64,000 nucleotides of DNA. Origin: Candidatus Thiodiazotropha sp. CDECU1 (GTDB taxonomy: Bacteria; Pseudomonadota; Gammaproteobacteria; Chromatiales; Chromatiaceae). Of the stretch, positions 56,832 through 64,000 are shown piece by piece (position 1 is the stretch's first letter; each line of letters starts with the position of its first letter). The DNA is taken from contig NZ_OY734020.1 of assembly GCF_963455295.1 (NCBI RefSeq), positions 3,844,001-3,908,000 on the forward strand, given 5' to 3'. Below the pieces are notes generated by a model. It was given only the letters and a program-made list of their open reading frames with translations. It had not been told where the DNA came from and did not search any database. The translations under genes were made by a program, and so were the position numbers.

Positions 56832-57370
56832 TTCACTCTCCGTAATTCCATGTGTCTTCGCTCATCTCTTTCCACTGTCAAAAACTCACGCAGCTTTTTA
56901 CGCGACCGACTCAACCGGCTCATCACCGTTCCGATCGGCAGCTCCAAGGTATCCGCTACTTCGGCGTAGGAAAACTCCATCAGATCGACCAGGGTCAACA
57001 CCAGACGCTGCTCATCCGGCAGTTGCGCAACGGCATCCTGCACCCGTCGTATATCATCGTGACGATCAAGGTTTTCGCTGGTAACGTCATGACCTAGAAT
57101 CTCGACCTGATCCAGGTTCAAGTCATCATGCCCTCGCCGTTGATTATCACGATATGTATTCACCATGATGCGGGTCATCCAGTGCAACAGCTTCTCCTGG
57201 TCGCGCAATTGACTGCTGCGCTCCAGCGCCTTTGCCCAGGTCTCCTGCACCAGGTCCTGGGCGTTGTCCGCATTCCGACACCACGACCAGGCGAGCCGGT
57301 AAAGCTGTGGTTGCAGCTCTGCGTAGCGCTTGTTAATCGTTCTGGTGGGACCAAATGGAATCATTGCCAT
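56828..57370 (-). CDS. ECF RNA polymerase sigma factor
   Basis: 180 residues. Region 2 (about 20-85: LAWSWCRNADNAQDLVQETW) and region 4 (about 110-165: LPDEQRLVLTLVDLMEFSYA, GTVMSRLSRSRKKL) are typical of ECF sigma factors with about 60 residues between. The anti-sigma-like gene overlaps its stop. I could not identify a convincing autoregulated ECF promoter by eye in 57371-57470. Ribosome site weak; start may be the second Met. Confidence 0.93.
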   Translation of the reverse strand: MAMIPFGPTRTINKRYAELQPQLYRLAWSWCRNADNAQDLVQETWAKALERSSQLRDQEKLLHWMTRIMVNTYRDNQRRGHDDLNLDQVEILGHDVTSENLDRHDDIRRVQDAVAQLPDEQRLVLTLVDLMEFSYAEVADTLELPIGTVMSRLSRSRKKLREFLTVERDERRHMELRRVK

Positions 57371-57520
57371 GGTTTATTGCTGATTTATAACTTATGACGT
57401 AACTGAAGATTAGATTATTCCCTTTCAACGGATACCAATACCATTGACTAATCGGGGTTAATAAAACCACATAGAACTTGTTGTAGATGGGTCAAGAAGA
57501 AGAAAGGAGAAAAGCGGAGA

Positions 57521-58322
57521 AAAGGGGTCAGTACCCATAAGCCCATATAGTTAGTACAATCATTCTTCAATAGCCATCTGAACAAGGATGTTCAAATGCC
57601 AAGAAAACGCCGTTTCTATTTACCAGGTATCCCGGTCCACGTAATCCAGCGTGGCAATAGTCGCCAACCCGTATTCTTTGAATCAGATGACTATCAGGCC
57701 TATTTAGGATGGTTGAAAGAGGGTGCGAACAAGCACGGTTGCGCCATCCACGCCTATTGTTTAATGACTAATCATGTCCATTTACTTCTAACACCCGAAT
57801 CGTCTGAGGCGATCAGTAAAATCATACAGTTCGTAGGCCGCCATTATGTTCCCTATATCAATAATACCTACAGTAGGTCTGGTACATTGTGGGAAGGTCG
57901 CCACAAAGGATGCGTGATTGACAGTGACACGTATCTATTGTCTTGTATGCGTTACATAGAACTCAATCCAGTTCGGGCGGGTATGGTAAAAAAACCAATC
58001 GATTATCGTTGGTCCAGTTATCGGGGCAACGCCACCCAGTACACTGACAAATTGACTACTCCTCATGCTGTATATCGACAACTTGCCCAGGGTTACCAAG
58101 ACAGGCAATTTTATTATCGTGAATTATTCTGCAATGCACTAGCTGATGATCGGGTTCACGATATCCGTGCGAGCGTTCAAACCGGCACACCCCTTGGCAA
58201 TGCTCGCTTTTGCGAGCAGATTGAAAAGCAACTAAAGTGTAAAGTAGGTCAGGCAAGAAGAGGACGCCCAAATAAGAAGAAAACGGTAATTAAATAAGTG
58301 AAATAAGGGTACTGACCCCTTT
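57521..58322. mobile_element. RAYT unit bounded by a 16-bp inverted repeat
   Basis: AAAGGGGTCAGTACCC (57521-57536) and its exact complement GGGTACTGACCCCTTT (58307-58322) enclose a second RAYT gene. A further copy of the right-hand repeat, without a transposase, is at 55441-55463. Confidence 0.82.
57596..58297 (+). CDS. REP-associated tyrosine transposase (RAYT)
   Basis: 233 residues: IPVHVIQRGNSRQPVFFES, HUH motif in TNHVHLLLTPESS, tyrosine region HYVPYINNTYSRSGTLWEGR, basic tail ending RPNKKKTVIK. Same family as the gene at 47909 but clearly diverged. Framed by its own inverted repeat. Intact, so mobilisation or REP processing is possible. Confidence 0.93.
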   Translation: MPRKRRFYLPGIPVHVIQRGNSRQPVFFESDDYQAYLGWLKEGANKHGCAIHAYCLMTNHVHLLLTPESSEAISKIIQFVGRHYVPYINNTYSRSGTLWEGRHKGCVIDSDTYLLSCMRYIELNPVRAGMVKKPIDYRWSSYRGNATQYTDKLTTPHAVYRQLAQGYQDRQFYYRELFCNALADDRVHDIRASVQTGTPLGNARFCEQIEKQLKCKVGQARRGRPNKKKTVIK

Positions 58323-58340
58323 TTTCCAATCCTTACCGTT

Positions 58341-58370
58341 ACAGACCGGAGGCATACCCCTCCGGTCTGT
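58341..58370 (-). terminator. strong hairpin after acnB
   Basis: ACAGACCGGAGG and its complement with a 6-nt loop, 9 nt past the acnB stop on the minus strand. No T run directly follows, but the 12-bp stem is a plausible terminator or mRNA end. Confidence 0.7.
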
Positions 58371-58378
58371 CATGACCC

Positions 58379-60982
58379 TCAGGCAATCAACTTAACCGCA
58401 ATCTCTTTACCGCGACCGGCCGACTCCACATACTCATCCATCTTGTCGAAGTTGAGATACTTGTAGATCTCCGGTGACATGGAGTCGATCTTGGTGGCGT
58501 AGGCCATGTACTCATCCACCGTGGGCAGCTTGCCCATGACGGCGGCTATCGCGGCCAGCTCCGCCGAGGATAGGAAGACATCGGCGCCCTGCCCCAGGCG
58601 GTTGGGGAAGTTACGCGTTGATGTGGAGACCGCCGTGGAACCCGCCGCGATACGCGCCTGGTTGCCCATGCAGAGGGAACAGCCGGGCATCTCGGTACGG
58701 GCGCCGGCACTGGCGTAGACGTTGTAGACGCCCTCCTCCATCAGCTGCTGCTCGTCCATCTTGGTGGGCGGCGCCAGCCAGAGCCGGGTCGGTATAGACT
58801 CACCGGAGGCCTCCAGCAGTTTGGCGGTGGCGCGGAAGTGACCGATGTTGGTCATACAGGAGCCGATGAAGACCTCGTCGATCTGGGTGCCGGCGATCTC
58901 CGACAGGGGCTTCACATCATCCGGATCGTTGGGGCAGGCCAGCAGAGGTTCCTTGATCTCGGACATGTTGATCTCGATGACCTCGGCGTATTCGGCGTCC
59001 GCATCGGCGCGCATCAGGCTCGGGTTCTCCAGCCACTCTTCCATGGCCCGGGCGCGACGCTCCAGGGTGCGGGCATCTTCATAGCCGTTGTCGATCATCC
59101 AGCGCAGCATGGTGACATTGGAGCGCAGGTACTCCGCAACCGATTCCTCGGAAAGCTCGATGCTGCAACCACCGGCGGAACGCTCGGCGGAGGCGTCGGA
59201 GAGCTCGAAGGCCTGCTCTACGGTCAGATCGGGCAGCCCCTGGATCTCCAGGATGCGGCCGTTGTAGACATTCTTTTTGCCCTTCTTCTCCACCGTCAGC
59301 AAACCCCGCTGCAGTGCGGCGTAAGGGATGGCGTTGACCAGATCACGCAGGGTGATGCCGGGCTGCATCTCACCAGTGAACTTCACCAGCACCGACTCGG
59401 GCATATCCAGCGGGATCACACCCAGCGCCGCGCCGAAGGCAACCAGACCGGAACCGGCGGGGAAAGAGATACCCAGCGGGAAGCGGGTGTGGGAGTCGCC
59501 ACCGGTGCCCACCTGATCGGGCAGCAGCATGCGGTTGAGCCAGGAGTGGATGATGCCGTCTCCGGGACGCAGGGAGACACCACCCCGGTTCTGAATGAAA
59601 TCGGGCAGGGTATGCTGGGTGCTGATATCCACCGGCTTGGGATAGGCTGCGGTGTGGCAGAAGGACTGCATCACCAGGTCGGCGGAGAAGCCGAGACAGG
59701 CCAGCTCTTTCAGCTCGTCCCGGGTCATGGGACCGGTGGTGTCCTGGGAGCCGACGGTACTCATACGCGGCTCACAGTAGGTGCCGGGACGGATCCCCTC
59801 CACGCCGCAGGCCTTGCCGACCATCTTCTGGGCCAGGGTGAAGCCCTTGCCCGAATCTTCAGGATCCACCGGGCGACGGAAGACGTCGGTGGCACCCAGG
59901 CCAAGAGCTTCACGGGCCCGCTCGGTGAGGGAACGGCCGATGATCAGGGGAATACGACCGCCCGCCTTGGCCTCGTCCAGCAGCACCTCGGTTTTGAGGG
60001 AGAACTCGGATATTACTTCACCCGAATCGCTCTCGATCTTGCCCTCGTAGGGCTTGACCACGATCACGTCACCCATGCCGAGCTTGTCCACCGGACACTC
60101 GATGGGCAAGGCACCGGAGTCCTCGACGGTATTGAAGAAGATAGGCGCGATCTTACCCCCCAGCACCACACCGCCCTGGCGCTTGTTGGGCACGAAGGGG
60201 ATATCCTCGCCCATGTGCCAGAGCACCGAGTTGGTGGCCGACTTGCGGGAGGAACCGGTACCCACCACATCGCCTACATAGGCCAGGGGATGACCCTTCT
60301 GCTTGAGTGACTCCAGGCTGGAGATCGGGCCGATCTTGCCCTGCTCGTCAGGCGTAATACCCTCACGCTCGTTCTTCAGCATCGCCAATGCATGCAGCGG
60401 GATATCGGGACGGGACCAGGCATCCTGGGCGGGGGAGAGGTCGTCGGTATTGGTCTCGCCGGTGACCTTGAAGACAGTCAGCTTGATCTCGGCGGGCACG
60501 TCTGGCTTACGCTTGAACCACTCGGCGTCGGCCCAGGACTGCAGCACCGCCTTGGCATTGGCACTGCCTGCATCGGCCTTCTCTTTCACATCGTGGAAGG
60601 CGTCGAACATCAGCAGGGTGAACTTCAGCTGCTCAGAGGCCAGCTCGCCCAGCCCGGCGTCGTCCATCAGCTCGATCAGGGGCAGGATGTTGTAGCCCCC
60701 GAGCATGGTACCGAGCAACTCAACCGCCTTACGCTTATCCACCAGCGGACTCTCAGCCTCACCCTTGGCCACCGCGGCAAGAAAACCCGCCTTCACATAG
60801 GCGGCATCGTCCACCCCCGGCGGTACACGATTGGTGAGGAGATCGAGCAGGGTTTCCTCCTCGCCGGCAGTCGGGTTCTTCAGCAACTCCACCAGATCGG
60901 CGACCTGTTGCGCATCCAGCGGCAGCGGGGGAATTCCCTGTTTGGCGCGTTCTTCGACGTGCTGGCGATAGGCTTGGAGCAT
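58379..60982 (-). CDS. acnB: aconitate hydratase B
   Basis: 867 residues, family length. Start [16 protein letters not shown]; cluster cysteines in [15 protein letters not shown] and [15 protein letters not shown]-terminal HEAT-like and swivel domains. Interconverts citrate and isocitrate in the TCA cycle. The ATG at 60982 is preferred over the GTG at 60994 because GTGAGG sits at the proper distance. A divergent LysR gene starts 246 bp upstream. Confidence 0.97.
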   Translation of the reverse strand: MLQAYRQHVEERAKQGIPPLPLDAQQVADLVELLKNPTAGEEETLLDLLTNRVPPGVDDAAYVKAGFLAAVAKGEAESPLVDKRKAVELLGTMLGGYNILPLIELMDDAGLGELASEQLKFTLLMFDAFHDVKEKADAGSANAKAVLQSWADAEWFKRKPDVPAEIKLTVFKVTGETNTDDLSPAQDAWSRPDIPLHALAMLKNEREGITPDEQGKIGPISSLESLKQKGHPLAYVGDVVGTGSSRKSATNSVLWHMGEDIPFVPNKRQGGVVLGGKIAPIFFNTVEDSGALPIECPVDKLGMGDVIVVKPYEGKIESDSGEVISEFSLKTEVLLDEAKAGGRIPLIIGRSLTERAREALGLGATDVFRRPVDPEDSGKGFTLAQKMVGKACGVEGIRPGTYCEPRMSTVGSQDTTGPMTRDELKELACLGFSADLVMQSFCHTAAYPKPVDISTQHTLPDFIQNRGGVSLRPGDGIIHSWLNRMLLPDQVGTGGDSHTRFPLGISFPAGSGLVAFGAALGVIPLDMPESVLVKFTGEMQPGITLRDLVNAIPYAALQRGLLTVEKKGKKNVYNGRILEIQGLPDLTVEQAFELSDASAERSAGGCSIELSEESVAEYLRSNVTMLRWMIDNGYEDARTLERRARAMEEWLENPSLMRADADAEYAEVIEINMSEIKEPLLACPNDPDDVKPLSEIAGTQIDEVFIGSCMTNIGHFRATAKLLEASGESIPTRLWLAPPTKMDEQQLMEEGVYNVYASAGARTEMPGCSLCMGNQARIAAGSTAVSTSTRNFPNRLGQGADVFLSSAELAAIAAVMGKLPTVDEYMAYATKIDSMSPEIYKYLNFDKMDEYVESAGRGKEIAVKLIA

Positions 60983-61061
60983 GGATGACCTCACTTCTGT
61001 TAGGGGACCCGCCTTTATTGGCTGCGTCCTGGCTTATGGGATACCGTCACCATCAAGCAAT

Positions 61062-61090
61062 CTGGATCCCGGCCTGCGCCGGGATGACGG
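61062..61090. repeat. REP-like GC hairpin upstream of acnB
   Basis: The GGATCCCGGCCTGCGCCGGG type hairpin, a common dispersed element in proteobacteria, lies between acnB and the divergent LysR gene. It may be a vestigial REP copy. Confidence 0.55.
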
Positions 61091-61227
61091 TGGTTCACGG
61101 CTTAAGTTAACTGCCATTTGGGTATGCCAGAAATTAGGACTAGGAAGATAGCAGAGGCTAATCCATACGTATAATGGATTGTTCGCATATATATCATAAA
61201 TATTTTGCATGCTATTATTGCCTGATT

Positions 61228-62109
61228 ATGGATCTTCAACTCATGAGATCGCTCCTGGCAGTGGCCGACACAGGCTCCATCACCGAAGCTGCGGACCGTA
61301 TCGGTCTCACCCAGCCCGCCCTCTCCCGCCGCCTGCAGCAGCTGGAAGAGCACCTTGGCGCCGAACTGTTTTCCCGAGGGCGCAAAGGTGCTCAACTGAC
61401 CGAGATTGGCCGTTTGGTCGAACGCGAGGCACGCGTCCTGGTCAACCGTTTCGACCACCTGCGTGAACAGGTCCGGGCACATCAGGGTCTGGAAGGGGGC
61501 ACCGTGCGTATCGGTGGTGGTGCAACCGCGGTCTCCTTCGTACTGCCGAAAGCGATCGCCAGCTTTCGGCAGGAGCATCCCGGGGTTCGCTTTCAACTCA
61601 AAGAGGCAGGGAGTATCGAAGTCGCCGGGGATGTCATCAGCGGCCGCCTGGAACTTGGACTGGTCACCCTGCCCGTTCAGGCCAGGGAGTTGCAGATATG
61701 GCCCCTGATCACCGATCGCATCGTGCTGGTCGCCCCCCAGGACCACCCCCTGGCGCGCCAGGGCGAGATCGACGCCAAGGCCCTCGACGGGCTCGCCTTT
61801 GTCGGCTTCGAGGCCGACACCGCGGTGCGCCAGATCATCGATGCGGCACTGCGCGACGCCGGGGTTGAGATGAATGTAGTGATGGAGCTGCGTTCAATAC
61901 CGGCCATCCTGCGCATGGTCGCCACCACTGGTAACCTCGCATTTGTCAGCCGCATGGGCGTGGATACCCTGGCGGGCGTCTGTGAAATCGAAGTGCGCGG
62001 ACTCAACATCGCCCGTGAATTGGCGGTCATTGCCAAAAAGGGCAGCTCGCTCTCCCCCGCGGCCCAGGCCTTTTCCTCCCTGCTCAGGGAGGAGCAGCCT
62101 ATTGCATGA
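61228..62109 (+). CDS. LysR-family transcriptional regulator
   Basis: 293 residues. The helix-turn-helix (GSITEAADRIGLTQPALSRR) is N-terminal and the effector-binding domain is typical (TVRIGGGATAVSFVLPKAI). ATG at 61228 fits MDLQLMRSLLAVADTGS. It is transcribed divergently from acnB, as LysR genes often are relative to their targets, so acnB control is possible but unproven. The 3' end overlaps the next gene by 11 nt. Confidence 0.9.
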   Translation: MDLQLMRSLLAVADTGSITEAADRIGLTQPALSRRLQQLEEHLGAELFSRGRKGAQLTEIGRLVEREARVLVNRFDHLREQVRAHQGLEGGTVRIGGGATAVSFVLPKAIASFRQEHPGVRFQLKEAGSIEVAGDVISGRLELGLVTLPVQARELQIWPLITDRIVLVAPQDHPLARQGEIDAKALDGLAFVGFEADTAVRQIIDAALRDAGVEMNVVMELRSIPAILRMVATTGNLAFVSRMGVDTLAGVCEIEVRGLNIARELAVIAKKGSSLSPAAQAFSSLLREEQPIA

Positions 62110-62284
62110 CGGTATGACGCCTGTCACTACCGCTTCTTCTCTCTACGCTCTGCTTCTTTCCTGCTTTGTCGATCTGTAGATGGGCAAAGATCCATATGCT
62201 CGCCATGATGATTCCGCCAGCGATCAGCAGGATGAAAAAGATCGCCGGCGCCAACATCAAAATTCCCGCCAGGATGGTTTCCAT
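62099..62284 (-). CDS. small single-span membrane protein
   Basis: About 61 residues. One membrane segment (ILAGILMLAPAIFFILLIAG and onward) and a basic tail (VERRSGSDRRHTVMQ). ATG at 62284 with GGAGAG ahead; the frame is open to 62344. Overlaps the convergent LysR gene tail to tail by 11 nt. Function unknown. Confidence 0.55.
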   Translation of the reverse strand: METILAGILMLAPAIFFILLIAGGIIMASIWIFAHLQIDKAGKKQSVERRSGSDRRHTVMQ

Positions 62285-62528
62285 TACTCTCCTCTGGGCA
62301 AATTTGCCGGTTTTGCTACCCATGCGGTTAGACCCTAGAGACACTGACGAGTGCTCAACAGTAGATATGCTTAGAGCAGGGTATATTCAATCTCCACACC
62401 GACCTAAAATCCTATCCCTTTGTTTTTTCTTTTTTTATTTTGCTTAACACGTCACCATGAACGGCCTGCAATGTAAACGGACCAACGACTATACTGCTAG
62501 AAACCCATAACTCATCACCATTAATGCC

Positions 62529-63230
62529 ATGACAACCCAGCCCTATTCGCCCCCCCTCCGGGAAACAGCTATCGACCCTTTGGCAGAACGTATCCTCGAT
62601 ACGGCCGTTCGATTGGCCGAGGAAGGCTCATGGGAATCGATGCGACTGCACCATGTAGCGATCGAGATGGGCATCGACCTTGAGGTGATACACCGCTTCT
62701 ATCGACAGAAAGACGACCTGGTGGAGGCCTGGTACGATCGCGCGGACCGCGCCATGCTGGCCGACGCCGCCCTGCCGGACTACCTCTCCCTGACCACCCG
62801 TGAACGTCTTCATCGCTCCATCATGTGCTGGCTGATGTCGATGCAGCATCATCGTCGCATCAGCCGGGATATGCTGATGTATAAGTTCGAGCTGGGTCAC
62901 ATACATTTGCAGGTACTCGGCCTGCTGAGGATTAGCCGCACAGTTCAATGGATTCTGGAAGCGTCACAACGCGACGCCATTCATCTACATAGAGTCGTTG
63001 AAGAGATAGGGCTGACCAATATCTATCTTGCCAGTTTCGCACACTGGCTGTTTGACAATTCCAATGAAGCGGAAAAGACCAGGCGATTACTTGACCGGTT
63101 GTTGAGTCGCGCTGAAACAGTGGCACGATTGCTTACACCTTTCAGCAGGACAGGGCATGAAGATTTCAACCCGGCACATGGTGAGACTAAGGCGAATACC
63201 GCGCAGAGTGCCGAGGGACCGATCCACTGA
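62529..63230 (+). CDS. TetR-family-like transcriptional regulator
   Basis: 233 residues. The first 60 residues contain a TetR-type helix-turn-helix (ERILDTAVRLAEEGSWESMR and HHVAIEMGIDLEVIHRFYRQ). The remainder is helical, with the size and layout of TetR ligand-binding domains. The recognition helix is less canonical than usual, so the DNA target cannot be guessed. It is followed after 21 nt by the membrane hydrolase gene on the same strand. Confidence 0.8.
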   Translation: MTTQPYSPPLRETAIDPLAERILDTAVRLAEEGSWESMRLHHVAIEMGIDLEVIHRFYRQKDDLVEAWYDRADRAMLADAALPDYLSLTTRERLHRSIMCWLMSMQHHRRISRDMLMYKFELGHIHLQVLGLLRISRTVQWILEASQRDAIHLHRVVEEIGLTNIYLASFAHWLFDNSNEAEKTRRLLDRLLSRAETVARLLTPFSRTGHEDFNPAHGETKANTAQSAEGPIH

Positions 63231-63251
63231 GGAGAAAATAGTCACCTGCCG

Positions 63252-64000
63252 ATGGACACTGTCACCCATGTTCTTTTCGGTGCGGTCTGTACGTTAGCGG
63301 TCACCCGAACCAAATCTGCTCCTGCCAAGGAGTTGTATATGCGACTGGCTGTTGCCGGCACCGCCGCGGCATTCCCGGATATCGACTATCTGAGTTTCTG
63401 GATAGATCCCCTGCTGTTCCTTGCGGACTGGCATCGCAGTGCGACCCACTCTTTGTTACTCATGCCCTTGTGGGCTGGATTATTGGCATCACTTTGGACG
63501 TTCTCCCTCTGGGCAAGGAGACGGAGGTTCATGGTCTACGCCCTGTGCGGGCTCGGGATTACTTCCCATATCCTGCTCGACCTGCTGACGGTCTTCGGGA
63601 TCAGAATTTTCTATCCGCTATCACCTGCCCTCTACGCTTTCGGTACGAGCTTTGTCATCGACGGAATTGTCACCGTTCTGCTTGCAGCAACCCTCCTGTA
63701 CTGTCTGCGCCACCCTGCACGAGATACGGCTTTGAGCGGTCTGCTACTGCTCACTCTCTATCTGGGCGCACAATGGGGATTCAGAAATCATGCTTACCAG
63801 ATTGTATCCGCACAGTTGTCCGAAGCGTCCGATCTGCATCTATTGCCACAACCCTTCTCACCCTTCTACTGGCAGGCAATCAACCGGGTCGGGGATGGGT
63901 ATCGGGTTGCCTATCTCAGCCTGATTGCCGACGATAAGGCCGTCATCAATCACTACCGGGGACCCACTGCGCTTGAGTGGCGACAGGAAAGCCTGCTGGG
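63252..64000 (+). CDS. metal-dependent membrane hydrolase (YdjM/PF04307-like), cut by window edge
   Basis: An ATG at 63252 opens a frame that runs off the window (about 249 residues seen). It starts MDTVTHVLFGAVCTLAV, has FPDIDYLSFW and ADWHRSATHSLLLMPL, then SHILLDLLTVFG. These are the D/H metal sites and multi-span layout of the YdjM-type metal-dependent hydrolase family. The family is often LexA-regulated in E. coli; no LexA box is visible here. The missing 3' end is outside the window. Confidence 0.85.
   Translation, partial: MDTVTHVLFGAVCTLAVTRTKSAPAKELYMRLAVAGTAAAFPDIDYLSFWIDPLLFLADWHRSATHSLLLMPLWAGLLASLWTFSLWARRRRFMVYALCGLGITSHILLDLLTVFGIRIFYPLSPALYAFGTSFVIDGIVTVLLAATLLYCLRHPARDTALSGLLLLTLYLGAQWGFRNHAYQIVSAQLSEASDLHLLPQPFSPFYWQAINRVGDGYRVAYLSLIADDKAVINHYRGPTALEWRQESLL

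Noticed and set aside
57371-57470. An autoregulated ECF promoter before the sigma gene (TGAAAGG ... CGTC)
   Set aside because: The spacing of about 22 nt between the candidate -35 and -10 is too long for a usual ECF promoter.
58838-60310. A long open frame on the plus strand opposite acnB
   Set aside because: It is the antisense shadow of a GC-rich, strongly conserved gene; its protein is His/Gln/Gly-rich with no domain.

Overview
The window reads as a chromosomal segment of a gammaproteobacterium, most like the sulfur-oxidising, symbiosis-related lineages (Sedimenticola / Thiodiazotropha type). This rests on gene content: RapA, AcnB, a TPP-riboswitch-controlled ThiC, PurT, RsuA, Cpx- and Bae-like two-component systems, PCu(A)C, a c-type cytochrome and DsrE-family proteins. 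It is an inference, because no rRNA or other taxonomic marker is present. Genes are dense and mostly of moderately high GC. The exception is a low-GC accessory patch at about 23.1-26.8 kb.

Layout. 0-13.5 kb is housekeeping: a copper chaperone with a HIT-fold partner, cytochrome c, a YqhA-like membrane protein, rapA, a PAS-GGDEF-EAL protein, rsuA, thiC with its riboswitch, a pcm-like methyltransferase and an isochorismatase-like protein. 13.5-20.7 kb holds small hypothetical genes, the ergothioneine pair egtB-egtD with an EthD gene, a Rieske/glutamate-synthase fusion, an ATL repair protein and a MocA-like transferase. 20.9-26.8 kb is accessory: a DUF2235 membrane hydrolase, a low-GC run of minus-strand genes including a nitrilase, an IS3 remnant and the decayed 3' end of an integron integrase. 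26.8-34.8 kb carries TauE/SafE, XdhC, a Tat-exported molybdo-hydroxylase pair, a diguanylate cyclase with a decayed partial copy, and BaeSR. 35-39.9 kb has a DUF1566 protein, a methyltransferase, an SDR and a MarR locus with two matching operators.

40-45.5 kb is a compact Cpx-like unit. A response regulator and sensor kinase lie beside exported or calcium-binding proteins, and three exact GTAAA-N5-GTAAA boxes plus one near-exact box sit in the intergenic spaces. 45.6-58.3 kb contains purT, two REP-associated tyrosine transposases (RAYTs) each framed by its own inverted repeat, an MBL-fold/HDOD pair, and a translationally coupled operon of a TIR-domain membrane protein with two exported proteins. 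It also holds transposase and DUF4157 debris, and an ECF sigma operon whose anti-sigma-like membrane protein ends in a DsrE-like domain related to the secreted DsrE protein encoded downstream. 58.3-64 kb has acnB, a divergent LysR gene, a TetR gene and a metal-dependent membrane hydrolase cut by the window edge.

The strongest candidates for undescribed biology are the ECF sigma / DsrE-tailed anti-sigma / secreted DsrE operon, the TIR-membrane operon, the local Cpx regulon, and the integron relic with its nitrilase cluster. No CRISPR array, rRNA or tRNA was recognised.
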